Source of the DNA: Macrobrachium rosenbergii
Lineage: Eukaryota; Arthropoda; Malacostraca; Decapoda; Palaemonidae
Reading direction: 5' to 3'
NCBI RefSeq assembly: GCF_040412425.1
Contig: NC_089749.1
Location: 14,671,162 to 14,735,161, forward strand
DNA: 64,000 bases
Shown here: one piece after another, positions 48,497 through 60,800 of the stretch
How the letters are laid out: each line of letters starts with the position of its first letter
Numbering within the stretch: the stretch's first letter is position 1
Notes under the pieces: generated by a model
Told to the model about the DNA's origin: nothing
What the model saw: the letters and a program-made list of their open reading frames with translations, nothing else
Database searches by the model: none
Translations under genes and position numbers: made by a program

Positions 48497-48552
48497 TAGT
48501 AGAATTTATAGGATTGCATCCTTTATTCGAATAGGGTCTTAACTCCTGAATA

Positions 48553-48603
<51 letters not shown>

Positions 48604-48623
48604 GTAGAATCTGTAGGATTACA

Positions 48624-48671
<48 letters not shown>

Positions 48672-48717
48672 TTAGAATTTATAGGATTACATCTTGTATT
48701 CGAATAGGGTCTTAACT

Positions 48718-48761
<44 letters not shown>

Positions 48762-48807
48762 GTAGAAGTTATAGGATTACATCCTATATTCGAACAGGGC
48801 CTTAACT

Positions 48808-48862
<55 letters not shown>

Positions 48863-48925
48863 GCTAAGAAATTCACAATCTCGTGAATAATAATAATGGT
48901 AGAATTTATAGGATTACATCCTCAA
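48497..48925 (+). repeat. ~60-bp unit alternating with (AAT)n
   Basis: Five units of GGTAGAATTTATAGGATTAC, ATCCTGTATTCGAATAGGGT, CTTAACTCCTGAATAATAAT alternate with (AAT)n. One unit ends in CGCTAAGAAATTCACAATCTC, the word that also makes the 48037-48137 inverted repeat. Confidence 0.9.
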
Positions 48926-49456
48926 TTCAGTTGATAGGTTACAGGAATGCGTGCATTTATTTCTGATTCCTGCACATACAGAAAGGTAATGTTTATTGTT
49001 TAAAGATATTATACTGCTTCTGCACGTGAGGGGAAAGATAGAACCCCTCACGTCTCCCCTTCGTCTGTCCCCTCTTTATTGTTGTAATAAATTCTCTCAT
49101 CGGACAGTGAATTATGGTGTCACAATACTTATTATAATTAAAGTATTGATACTAAGTTATGGTGTCTGGTATCAATCTTCGTATAGTATTTACCATCAGT
49201 CAGATTGTTCATTATAGTGTTCATGCTATATTGTGTGATAGTCATATTATTTACTCTCATTCTGTAGTGATAACACTGACTACCACATTCTTACAATGTA
49301 TGATCGCAATCACTGTGTACAATATCATTGTGCAAATGTTTGCTGAGATATCTTTAGCAGTCAATACTACGCAAGTAGTTGCTATCATAATCTTACTATT
49401 CACTATTAATAGGCTGAACTTGTACTAGAACTGGAAAACCAAATCCACAGTTATGT
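48926..49456. other. Unassigned AT-rich DNA
   Basis: Short Ile/Val-rich frames only. No repeat family is recognised. Confidence 0.42.
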
Positions 49457-49834
49457 ATCCTGCCCTAAAATGGAAGACTGCAGTGTCTGCAAAAATACAA
49501 TACTGAGAAAAATGGTAGATACTGCAGTTTTCCCTGGCCTTACTACTGATTCTGCAGATACTGCAAAAATGGGACCCCCTAAATAAAGCACTGAAGAATC
49601 ATTCTGAAACTGCAGTAACTTGTTGCAGAAATGGGACCCCCTAAATAAAGCATTGTAGAATCATTCTGAAACTGCAGGAACTGGTTGCAGAAATGGGACC
49701 CCCTAAATAAAGCACTGAAGAATCATTCTGAAACTGCAGTAACTTGTGTATTAGTGTTTCACGAGCCCAATAAGTGGAATATCTCAATTTCGGAAATTTT
49801 GCAGATACTGCAGTTTTCCATTTGAGGGCAGGAT
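49457..49834. mobile_element. Inverted-repeat element with 62-bp tandem core
   Basis: The left end ATCCTGCCCTAAAATGGAAG, ACTGCAGTGTCTGCAAAA is mirrored at 49795-49834 (CTGCAGTTTTCCATTTGAGG, GCAGGAT), about 38 bases with few mismatches. The interior holds three units of 62 bp starting ATGGGACCCCCTAAATAAAG (49567-49750). It resembles a MITE; no target duplication is certain. Confidence 0.72.
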
Positions 49835-49854
49835 GTATACAAATATATTTAAAA

Positions 49855-49955
49855 ATAAGACTATACCGAGCTTTCGGGAATCTGTTCGATTCCCATTTTC
49901 AGGTTCAGGTTGAGCGGGAGAATCGTATAGATTCCCGAAAGGTCTCTGTATAGAT
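49855..49955 (-). ncRNA. Degenerate hammerhead-like fold
   Basis: On the minus strand CTGAAAA is followed by a perfect 7-bp stem (GGGAATC/GATTCCC, 5-base loop) and then CGAAAGC. Order and spacing match a type I hammerhead core of the sort known from Penelope-like element repeats (CTGANGA, stem II, GAAA). The essential G of CTGANGA is A here, so it is probably inactive. On the plus strand GGGAGAATC/GATTCCCGAAAGG nearby forms a partly mirrored copy. Confidence 0.35.
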
Positions 49956-50084
49956 TTATTTTTAGATACACTTGACAAACCCACACATAAGTGGATCTGT
50001 ATCTATTTCTCTGTTTCAAGACGCATGCCACCATGACTGTTTTTTTTAATTATAGTAATACTGTTTATGATCCCACTAATTACG

Positions 50085-50600
50085 ATTATAGTCATATACT
50101 ATCATAATTATGGTAGTTACTTCCTTACTCGTACTTTTTACCATCATGAATGTTATATATGTACAGTACTACCATTACCATTGTCTCAGTAGTACTACAG
50201 GTGTCATACTTTTACCAAAGTCTTAGTATCACTATTGATTTCATACTGTTAGGATAGTCTTAGTAATAATACAGGTGTCATACTATTACCATATTCTTAG
50301 TATTACTGCTGTTGTCATACTGTTATCATAGTCTTAGTATTACTGCTGTTGTCATGCTATTGCCATAGTCTTATTATTACTACTGTTGTCACACTGTTAC
50401 CATAGTCTTAGTATTACTACTGTTGTCATACTATTACCACATTCTTAGTATTAATACAGGCATCATGCTGTTACCAAAATCTTAGTATTACTGCTGTTGT
50501 CATACTGTTATCATAGACTTAGTACCACTACTGTTGTCATACTATTACCACAGTCTTAGTATTACAACTATTATCATGCTATACGAGTATACCATCACAG
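50085..50600 (+). repeat. ~37-bp minisatellite TCTTAGTATTACTGCTGTTG
   Basis: About a dozen units TCTTAGTATTACTGCTGTTG, TCATACTGTTACCATAG. Variation is mainly substitutions. Margins decay gradually on the left. Confidence 0.9.
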
Positions 50601-51746
<1,146 letters not shown>

Positions 51747-52065
51747 TCCCACAGGGAGTAGTGCCGTCAGTGCACCTCATGCATTGCACTGTAGGCATTA
51801 CTTAAGGTTCTTTGCAGCGTCCCCTTGGCTCCTAACGGCAACCCCTTTCATTCCTTTCACTGTACCTCCTTTCATATTCACTTTCTTCCATCTTAATTTC
51901 CACCCTCTCCTAACAATTGTTTCATAGTGCAACTGCCAAGTTTTCCACCTGTTGCACCTTTCAGCTCTTTTTACATTCAATTTCCGTTTCAGCGCTGAAT
52001 GACCTCATAGGTCCTAGTGCTTGGCCTGTGGCCTAAATTCTATATTCTATTCTCTATATTCTAAG
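51747..52065 (+). mobile_element. Family B retroposon copy 8, near full length
   Basis: Head CCACAGGGAGTAGTGCCGTC, hairpin GTGCACCTCATGCATTGCAC, body TTCATATTCACTTTCTTCCA and CAGCGCTGAATGACCTCATA, tail ATTCTATATTCTATTCTCTA. A good reference copy. Confidence 0.9.
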
Positions 52066-52302
52066 CAGACTGATCGATTGTTTATCAGTTTGAAACTGTG
52101 TTCAAACGTGAACAATTTTTCCAATCGAGTTGACTAGCACAACAGAGATGTCAGTTCCCAGGTTAATTAGACATGAAGAGCTTGTCTGGCCATTTTTCTG
52201 TGTGAGGAACTTCTTTCATTAAGTTTCGTTCAAGTAGTCTCTAATTTTTTTTTCTTGCATTTATTTTCGAAATTGTCATTCCGCTTCGATATTTTCCTTT
52301 GT

Positions 52303-52735
52303 TTTCAGTTTTCTGTAAAAGAAAACTATTGTGCTGGCTTTGTCCGTTCGTCCGCACTTTATTCTGTCCGCAATTTTTCTGTCCGCCCTCAGACCTTAAA
52401 AACTACTGAGGCTAGAGGGCTTCAAATTGTTATGTTGATCATCCACCCTCCAATCATCAAACATGTACCACATTGCAGCCCTCTAGCCTCTGTACTTTTT
52501 ATTTTATTTAAGGTTAAAGTTAGCCATAATCGTGCTTCTGGCAACGATATAGGATTCGCCACCACCGAGCCGTGGTTAAGGTTTCACGGGCCGCGGCTCA
52601 TACAGCATTATACCGAGACCACCGAAAGATAGATCTGTTTTCGGTGGCCTTGATTTTACGCTGTAGCGGCTGTACAGAAAACTCGATTGCGGCGAAGAAG
52701 CTTCGGCGCATTTCTTTACTTGTTTTTTGTATTTT
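52303..52735 (+). repeat. Family A copy 8, full length
   Basis: 5' CAGTTTTCTGTAAAAGAAAA, CTGTCCGCCCTCAGACCTTA, central hairpin (one arm has a 2-base insertion), CCACCGAAAGATAGATCTGT palindrome, terminal GGCGAAGAAGCTTCGGCGC stem. A good reference copy. Confidence 0.92.
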
Positions 52736-53119
52736 TTTGGCAGAATTCTTTCTTAAACAAAACAGTCCAAGTTCCAAGAACCTAGCTGAAGGTATAAATA
52801 TTTTTAGCCTATATTATTTGCGGTGTTTTTGCGATACGATACTACGCAAAAACTTGTCTTCAATCTCTCCACAAAGATAAATACATAATTATATGACTAT
52901 TGAATTTAGAGTTATATTGTAATTCAACCGTTAATAATGCAACAATAACCCTTGAACAAGTGTCTTATTAAGTGTGATCCTAATGCTAAAGCGAATGTAC
53001 AGTAATTAAGGCGAAATTAAACAAAGAAGTTATTGAATCTCATTGTTACCCCTCAAATTCCGTCTTTTCCTTCCTGGCGTCACATAGAGAACGTAATATT
53101 ACATGGGTAATGTATCTAA

Positions 53120-53122
<3 letters not shown>
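52736..53122. other. Unassigned
   Basis: AT-rich sequence with no recognised gene. Confidence 0.4.
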
Positions 53123-53196
<74 letters not shown>

Positions 53197-53272
53197 AAAA
53201 TGTAAGGGAACTCTCTCACTCTCTCAGAAAATGTAAGGGAACTCTCTCTCTCTCACTCAGAAAATGTGAGGG

Positions 53273-53333
<61 letters not shown>

Positions 53334-53340
53334 AGAAAAT
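53123..53340. repeat. Compound array S5: (CT)n plus GAAAATGTAAGGGAACT
   Basis: (CT)n tracts at 53123-53194 and 53275-53331 surround three spacers of about 17 bases (AGAAAATGTAAGGGAACTCT). Confidence 0.92.
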
Positions 53341-53867
53341 ATGAGTAAAATAAGCACGAAGATTCATTGACAGTAATAGAGAAAAAACTTGTATAAATTT
53401 ATTTTCCATGACATTTAAAAATATTTTCCTTAACAAGCCCCTGAACAAAATCACAAGATTAAAACGTATGATTTTGTGTTTGCGTTATAACACCAAATAA
53501 TCCTGTGATGATGACAGAATTGTTGTGGATCTAGTTCTAAAATGTTCGTCATTTAAGTTTTTTTCGTTAGAATATATTATTTTAGTTTTTGGTCAGTCAC
53601 ACCCAGATCTGTTGGTTTTTCACGGTTTTCATGTTTAATCTTCACTTTTTTGTTGCCCGTTATTCGTAAACATAAACTAGTCGGTTACGTTTCAGAATGC
53701 TAAAGGATCTACAAGTTCAGAAACATGTACCCAGTGAAATGTATTATTTATAAATTTTCATTTTTATTTAATTAATAATCTTCCTTAAAATGAGGAGTTT
53801 GGAAGTCAAAGAACTACCGAATAGATTGTATGGGTGTTCTCAGTCTGATTGAAATAACTGCACATTA
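53341..53867. other. Unassigned AT-rich DNA
   Basis: No gene or family is recognised. Confidence 0.42.
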
Positions 53868-53873
53868 TTATTA

Positions 53874-53931
<58 letters not shown>

Positions 53932-54125
53932 TATTCAGAAGGTGAATAATAATAATAATTTATTATTATTATTATTATTATTATTATGATTATTATTATT
54001 ATTATTATTATTATTCAGAAGATGAAATCTGGTCATATCGAACAAGCCTACAGGGACCCCTGTCCAGTATCTTAAGCTCAGAATGGCTGGAAGCTCCCAG
54101 TTGCTCAGCTCCAAAGCCTAAATTC
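53868..54125 (-). repeat. (ATT)n with reverse family D tail
   Basis: (ATT)n tracts at 53868-53930 and 53961-54014 are joined to TTATTCAGAAGATGAAATCT, ATATCGAACAAGCCTACAGG, the reverse of the family D 3' end. Upstream of that the sequence is unlike other family D copies, so different elements share this terminus. Confidence 0.78.
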
Positions 54126-54508
54126 CATAAAATCATAAACCAGTGCCTCTGTTCGTTGACATATCAAGGATTCCATTAAATTCCAAGAGAGCCAACGGCA
54201 CACGCGCGCCCAGCGTCGCCTTAATAACTGATCGGATCTATTTCCCTTTACAAAAGATGCGCTTTATATGAACTCTCGTCCAAACCACATCACTCCTGTG
54301 GGAGAGGGGTGTGGGAAGGGAGGGGAGGGGTAGGAGGTGTTCTTTAAGTGAATTGCTTCTCCGAAAACTGCAATATCATATCGCCTGCCGACGGCCGCTG
54401 GAAAGTCTCGAAAATTTCGTTGCCTTGTGATTTGATGATGTGTTGTTGCAGTTTCGCTGATACGTGTTTTTAAAAGTCGTGGGGAACAGCGAGAGTATTT
54501 TGTTCTTG
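54126..54508. other. Unassigned
   Basis: Single-copy sequence with a G-rich tract at 54299-54332. No gene. Confidence 0.4.
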
Positions 54509-54831
<323 letters not shown>

Positions 54832-55200
54832 GGCAAGCAAAAGAGATGTATGAAAATAGGATTATCATATTTGTAAACACAGTAAAGGGGCAGTAGTGCT
54901 AATGAGTTTCCAAACTCCGCCTCCCTGACACCTGTCAGGTGTGGACCTGAGGTCGCCTATGGTCGGTATGTTTATCAGTATTGTCCCCTGAGAGTATATT
55001 GTGATTTTTAGCCAGATGAGTTTTGAAGGCCACTCCTACCTCGGCACCGGCCTGTGGGTGGATATGTAGTCTCTAACGGTTGGGTATGTTCGTCAGTACT
55101 GTTCCTGTAGTATATATATTTGTGGCTTCTTATATTCTGTATCAGTCCTTCGTCAATGGCTTGGAAATAAAGTCGAAACCGGTCAGGACCTACACCCCCC
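54832..55200 (+). mobile_element. 3' terminal region of Penelope-like element
   Basis: It follows the stop codon directly. It contains two related blocks, GTATGTTTATCAGTATTGTCC (54966) and GTATGTTCGTCAGTACTGTTCC (55084), and a palindrome-like CACCTGTCAGGTGTGG. It ends in the hammerhead-like fold. Extent is inferred from typical Penelope organisation; the right border is not defined. Confidence 0.5.
55144..55191 (+). ncRNA. Hammerhead-like fold of Penelope-like element
   Basis: AGTCCT (55144-55149) can pair with AGGACCT (55185-55191) as stem I. GGCTT (55158-55162) pairs with AAGTC (55170-55174) as stem II. GAAA (55175-55178) follows, then a minimal CCGG stem III and a GTC cleavage triplet (55182-55184). 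This is the layout of the short type I hammerheads reported in Penelope-like elements. The CTGANGA box is replaced by TCGTCAA, so catalysis is doubtful. Confidence 0.45.
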
Positions 55201-55264
55201 GTCTCTCACTTTTCACCTGTGGTAATGTGTGATAAATGAATCACGTACAAAAGTGATAATAATA

Positions 55265-55267
<3 letters not shown>

Positions 55268-55308
<41 letters not shown>
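55268..55308. repeat. (AT)n microsatellite
   Basis: About twenty units, bounding the Penelope-like 3' region. Confidence 0.94.
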
Positions 55309-55312
<4 letters not shown>

Positions 55313-55740
55313 TTCTTACTAGGCCCTGGTAATCACCTACCGTTGATTTCCACCTCTGAGAGGAATAGCAGAGAGTGATATTGCATATCCGTATTTACTG
55401 TTTTTTATACCAGAGCATTATTCATGTAAAAACTGACAGGACAGCATCCGAATGCTCTTTTTAGTTGGTTTTTTGTTATCCATGTGTAAATGTAAATAGA
55501 ACAGTCCTAATAAAAATGCGAAAAAGGGTGAAAACCAAAGAAAAATGAAAATGAAAATATCGCGCAGGATTATGTCTTAATCTCTCAGATTTCAGACCAC
55601 TGGTTATCATGTGCGCTGAGGTTTGATTAGGTCCAGATTATGTCAGTACTGTAAATTAATCTTCCAGCTAAAATTAAACAGCAGATCAGCTGGTACCCTT
55701 CATTATGTTGCAGGTGTAATCCTCCGCTGTCATTTCCCGC
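55309..55740. other. Unassigned
   Basis: No gene or family is recognised. Confidence 0.4.
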
Positions 55741-56760
55741 GTGAATCCAAAACCGTTTACGAAAAGCCAGAGTCGTTTCAAAACCATTCACGAAAAGCCA
55801 GAGTCATTTCAAAGCCATTTACGAAAAGCCAGAGAATTTCAAAGCCATTTACGAAAAGCCAGAGTCATTTCAAAACCGTTTACGAAAAGTCAGTCTCATT
55901 TCAAAACCGTTTACGAAAGTCAGAGTCATTTCAAAACCGTTTACGAAAAGCCAGAGTCATTTCAAAACCGTTTACGAAAAGTCAGAGTCATTTCAAAACC
56001 GTTTACGAAAAGCCAGAGTCATTTCAAAACCGTTTACGAAAAGTCAGAGTCATTTCAAAACCGTTTACGAAAAGCCAGAGTCATTTCAAAACCGTTTACG
56101 AAAAGTCAGAGTCATTTCAAAACCGTTTACGAAAAGCCAGAGTCATTTCAAAATCGTTTACGAAAAGTCAGAGTCATTTCAAAACCGTTTACGAAAAAAC
56201 AGTCATTTCAAAACCATTTACGAAAACCAGAGTCATTTCAAAACCATTTACGAAAAGCCAGAGTCATTTCAAAAACATTTACGAAAAAACAGAGAATTTC
56301 AAAACCATTTACGACGAGCCAGTGTCATTTCAAAAACATTTACGAAAAACCAGAGTCATTTCAAAACCATTTACGAAAAACCAGTCATTTCAAAACCATT
56401 TACGAAAAATCAGAGTCATTTCAAAACCATTTACAAAAAGCCAGAGTCATTTCAAAACATTTACGAAAAACCATGGTAATTTCAAAACCATCTACGAAAA
56501 AAACCAGAGTCATTCCAAAACCATTTACGAAAAGCCAGAGTCATTTCAAAACTATTAACGAAAAACCAAAGTCATTTCAAAACCATTTACGAAAAACCAG
56601 AGTCATTTCAACACCATTTACGAAAAACCAGTCATTTCAAAACTATTTACGAAAAACCATAGTGATTTCAAAATCATTTACGAAAATCCAAAGTTATTTC
56701 AAAACCATTTACGAAAAACCAGTCATTTCCAAACCATTTACGAAAAGCCAGGGTAACCTA
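55741..56760 (+). repeat. 31-bp minisatellite, about 33 units
   Basis: Unit: TCATTTCAAAACCGTTTACG, AAAAGCCAGAG. The left two-thirds use ACCGTTTACG, the right part ACCATTTACG, showing two expansion phases. Because 31 is 1 modulo 3 and the unit has no stop in any frame, more than one plus-strand frame stays open and each cycles through the same 31-residue peptide. This gives open frames of 311 and 343 codons, the longest in the window. No promoter, splice or domain evidence supports a protein. Confidence 0.93.
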
Positions 56761-57084
56761 CCGTGCCATTAAGCTTGACTGCCATTCACAAAGAAATTGC
56801 AGTGCTGCAAATCTTTGTCCTTGCGGTTAATTGCGGGTACGTACCGCAAGAGCACAAGCCCGTAATGATATTAACATCTTGAGAAACTTGGATGATTTGA
56901 TTTGATTTTAATGAAATTTAGGTTGCCAAGCCAAGCACTGAGGCACTTTCTGCCACTCGGCGCTCGAGACAGTGTAAGAGGGAGTTAGAGTGGTTGGACA
57001 GCAAAATAAAGAGATCCAGAAAGTAATGGAGACCAAGAGGTAATTACTAGAGAGATTGGATAGAAACACTGAAGAAGGGAAGCG
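56761..57084. other. Unassigned
   Basis: Short GCAAGAGCACAAGCCCG word at 56849 weakly resembles the fold-back unit. No gene. Confidence 0.4.
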
Positions 57085-57200
57085 GGAATGGAGGTCAAGT
57101 AAAAGGCTAAAACGTGGATGAAGCTAGAGGCAGAAGGGACGCTGAAAACACTCTTCAGTAATGCCTACAGTTCACCACGTGAGCTGAACTGATGGCAGTA
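57085..57200 (-). mobile_element. Family B retroposon copy 9, fragment
   Basis: Reverse head-end fragment: GAAGCTAGAGGCAGAAGGGA, AGTAATGCCTACAGTTCACC. The remainder is diverged or missing. Confidence 0.6.
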
Positions 57201-57382
57201 TGTGCCAACAAGTTGACTCTAATTATATTAGCTTACAAAATCATATCTTCAGGGCAGAAGCTGGAAGCTTGATCACTATATTTATTATACCCTTTTTCGT
57301 GTTACCTGCAATACCAGGGTACCTGTCTAATTACTCTATGATAGCAAGAATTACGTCTTTTCCGTATGATTGCCCTCTCCAG

Positions 57383-57537
57383 CTCCATGCTACGGAACTC
57401 GGTTGTGTTCCCCTTTGCTCCAACAAAGGAATTCTTTCGGCTGAAAGCCAATGCTCTGTTCAAGAGAAATTACTACGACTGTCTCTTGCCTGTTCTGTAT
57501 ATATTAGATCACAAGAACAAATGGCTAATGGCATCAG
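57383..57537 (+). CDS. Candidate internal exon, unrecognised
   Basis: The acceptor TTGCCCTCTCCAG lies before 57383 and the donor CATCAG|GTAACC after 57537. One frame is open with folded-protein composition: SVVFPFAPTKEFFRLKANAL then YYDCLLPVLYILDHKNKWL. Another frame across the same bases is also open and encodes a Cys-containing peptide, so the frame choice is a judgement. No domain is recognised. Confidence 0.25.
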
Positions 57538-58012
57538 GTAACCAATCCAGTCATAGACCAGACTCAACAGGACGGCGATGAGCAATAACGAACTACGATT
57601 CGACTGATAATTAACAGCACGTGCCATTGTGAAATTTCATTCCTATCGCAGCGCCAGAGGAACATGACAATGACTGAATATTGCTGACAGTGTCATCAGT
57701 CGGGACGAGCATAATGAAGCGGTGGCTATTGGAGCTGTTTTAGGTGACACATTCTGTGGCTTTGAAACTGTGACATTGGGGATAAGTTTTCAGGTTTTTT
57801 TTTTTCTTTTTGTGCTGGATAGGGATAGGGTACAATAATTTACAGACAGAGTTTTTCCATGAACTGAGAAGTCGAGTGTGTACAATGATTTGCATTGTTC
57901 TGTCGTATTAATCAAGTCTGTTATGTATGTATGTATATTATATATACATATATATGTATATATATATTAAATTTATCACATACACAATTGTTCTCTGCAA
58001 TAGTAGAATTAC
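57538..58012. other. Unassigned
   Basis: Single-copy DNA turning TA-rich after 57920. Confidence 0.4.
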
Positions 58013-58208
58013 TAAAAGGACCTCATTCAAACTGGATGGTATCTAATGGAGTATTTATTCAGAAAAAGTTACAAGCTTTCTTGGACAAACAGTCCACATT
58101 ATCAAGTGCCCATACTTGATAATGTGGACTGTTTGTCCAAGAAAGCTTGTAACTTTTTCTGAATAAATACTCCATTAGATACCATCCAGTTTGAATGAGG
58201 TCCTTTTA
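58013..58208. repeat. 95-bp near-perfect palindrome abutting (TA)n
   Basis: Arms 58013-58107 and 58114-58208 are reverse complements with a 6-base centre (GCCCAT). Arm words include CATTCAAACTGGATGGTATC and TACAAGCTTTCTTGGACAAA. Both strands therefore encode the same short peptide with HSNWMVSNGVFIQKKLQAF. The right arm runs straight into (TA)n 58213-58297. Confidence 0.92.
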
Positions 58209-58212
<4 letters not shown>

Positions 58213-58300
<88 letters not shown>

Positions 58301-58632
58301 CCCAAGAATCCCAGCCACCAGCTGCTTCATATATTATTATAATTTCCCAAGAATCCAAGCCACCAACTGCTTCATTCAAAGTTGGAAAATATAGGAGCGC
58401 ATATTGGTCACTGCCTGTCAAGGAAGGGCGAGAGAAATAGAGGCCCCTTCCTTTATCTTTTTAATCAAGCTTTATATCCCTTTCAACTTTCTGTTCTTGA
58501 GCCTATGGCTGCGGGAGACTTTTGTTTGCAGAGACACGAGGTGAGCCGGAAAGGGAGATTAAGAGAAAAAGACAGCTGGCCTGCACCTGGGACTCAGTCA
58601 TAGATGAAACATACATATATGTATACACACAC

Positions 58633-58698
<66 letters not shown>
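58213..58698. repeat. (TA)n tracts with a duplicated AATTTCCCAAGAATCC
   Basis: (TA)n lies at 58213-58297 and 58632-58698. After the first, TAATTTCCCAAGAATCC.AGC and CACCA.CTGCTTCAT occur twice (58296 and 58340), a 44-base duplication. Confidence 0.9.
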
Positions 58699-58701
<3 letters not shown>

Positions 58702-58744
58702 TACGTCTGTCCCGTTTTCAGTAAACACACATGATCCCCTTCTT

Positions 58745-58745
58745 C

Positions 58746-58807
<62 letters not shown>

Positions 58808-58862
58808 ACATGGACCCTTGAAAGCTTTCAAAGATTATTTTTACTCTTATTCTTTACGATAC

Positions 58863-58929
<67 letters not shown>

Positions 58930-58986
58930 TGAAACGGACCCTTGAAAGCTTTCAAAGATTATTTTTACTCTAATTCTTTACGATAC

Positions 58987-59069
<83 letters not shown>

Positions 59070-59121
59070 GGACCCTTGAAAGCTTTCAAAGATTATTTTT
59101 ACTCTAATTCTTTACGATACT

Positions 59122-59180
<59 letters not shown>
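58745..59180. repeat. Compound array S6: (CT)n plus ~65-bp spacer
   Basis: Three spacers, GGACCCTTGAAAGCTTTCAA, AGATTATTTTTACTCTAATT, CTTTACGATACCGAAA, alternate with four (CT)n tracts. The spacer contains the palindrome TTGAAAGCTTTCAA. Confidence 0.93.
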
Positions 59181-59283
59181 AATCCACCCAATCGCAAAGC
59201 TCATCACGCAACGACACGCGATTGCGAGAAAAAGCAAAGCGAAATTCAAGGTAACGTTTCCCAACAGCGCCAAAGAGGAAAGG

Positions 59284-59358
<75 letters not shown>
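59284..59358. repeat. (CA)n microsatellite
   Basis: About 37 CA units. Confidence 0.95.
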
Positions 59359-59359
<1 letters not shown>

Positions 59360-59907
59360 AAACGTTTTACTATAACGAACGGCATCCATGTGAAATCCTT
59401 CATTACGGCCGAGGAATGATGGCCGAAACGCCGTGGAGCAATCGTTGCCAAAAACTGACCACTGGATGGTCGTCTGTTCCATTTTACCCGCCGCCAAAAC
59501 TGGACGGCCGTTCCAGAGAGAGCATTCCATGAGGCCCCTCGGGTTATATTCGGAATGACGATGCTTGTGGCTTTTCGGGAAATGTCCAGTTGTGGAAGAT
59601 GATGGTGGGTGTGTCCTCGGTACTGTGGGATTGTTCTTTGTTTTTTTTTTTATGTTTTGTTGTTGGTTGAGTTCTGTTTGAAGATCTGTATGGTTTCTGT
59701 TTCATGTTTAAGGGTTTAGTTGCCAGGTATCTTTTGCTGTATGTGCCTGTACGTTTGGATTTATATTCTAAGCTTTTTATGTAGAGTATACATACATATA
59801 TTTATGTATATATATATATATATATTATATATAATATATACACATGTATATATAAGTATATATATGTATAACTGAATCACGAAAATATGGACAATGATGA
59901 ATATAAA
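59359..59907. other. Unassigned
   Basis: Unique sequence with (GGCCG) words, then TA-rich after 59795. No gene. Confidence 0.42.
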
Positions 59908-60040
59908 TAAAGACAAAATCCACGGAGGGAAGAGAAACAATGGAGTACTGCAAGGCCTTTCGACTTCTTGTCCTTTACTTAGCAGACAAGTCGAAAGGCC
60001 TTGCAGTACGCCATTTTTCTCTTTCCTCCGTGGATTTCGC

Positions 60041-60045
<5 letters not shown>
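59908..60045. repeat. ~62-bp-arm inverted repeat abutting (TA)n
   Basis: Left arm 59908-59971 and right arm 59985-60045 share ATCCACGGAGG, TACTGCAAGGCCTTTCGACT; loop CTTTACTTAGCA. The right arm passes directly into (TA)n 60044-60106. The arms contain AAGTCGAAAGGCC, similar to the AAGTCGAAACCGG of the Penelope hammerhead-like fold, so a Penelope-derived origin is possible. Confidence 0.85.

Positions 60046-60106
<61 letters not shown>
60044..60106. repeat. (TA)n microsatellite
   Basis: About 31 units following the inverted repeat. Confidence 0.95.
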
Positions 60107-60109
<3 letters not shown>

Positions 60110-60556
60110 CACTTCGCCTCTTTCATAAAAACCCTCAGTTGCTTACAGCGACTTATATGTATCAAAAGCCTTCAACATCCTTTACAAAACCTCTCTTTCA
60201 AGTTCATCACGAGATTTTTTTTTTTTTTTTTTTTGGTCGGTGTATATCACATAACGACTCTTCCCTTTCGCTTCCAAACTTCTCACACAACTGTTTCGTA
60301 ACAGCCACTTGATCTACATACCCTGTTCTTCCTTCGTCAGTCCTTCTGTCCTCAGTTTGACTTTCTCTGTCAAAATTCTGTCATATATATTGTCTGTTAT
60401 GCCGGGCAATTTCATACCCCTATCATTCTTACAATTGTCTTTATCACTTTTGCCTTTATTCAGCAGAACATATGTTTTTCCTTTCGCTCGTTTTTTAACA
60501 ATTTTTTTTTTGCGAGCTTAAGTGTATGTTTCTTCTTATGTGTATAATTATACTTT

Positions 60557-60607
<51 letters not shown>

Positions 60608-60800
60608 CATACATACATTTATATATATTTATATTTATGCATGTATATGTATGTATATATGTATATATATATACATTTATATATATTTATAATCACATAT
60701 ATGTATGTATGTATGTACATATGTATATATATATTATATGTACGTAAATATATACATATATATGTATGTGTGTATGTATGTATGTATGTATGCATTATGT
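60107..60800. other. Unassigned, then TA/GTAT-rich DNA
   Basis: T-run at 60216-60233; CA/TA/GTAT-rich from 60558 to 60795. No gene. Confidence 0.5.

Noticed and set aside
55741..56760. 311- and 343-codon open frames as a real protein
   Set aside because: They overlap in different frames of one 31-bp minisatellite and encode the same cyclic peptide; openness follows from unit composition and length.
59400..59450. Hammerhead motif at GGCCGAGGAATGATGGCCGAAACG
   Set aside because: GGCC stem and GAAAC are present but nothing resembling CTGANGA precedes them; single copy.
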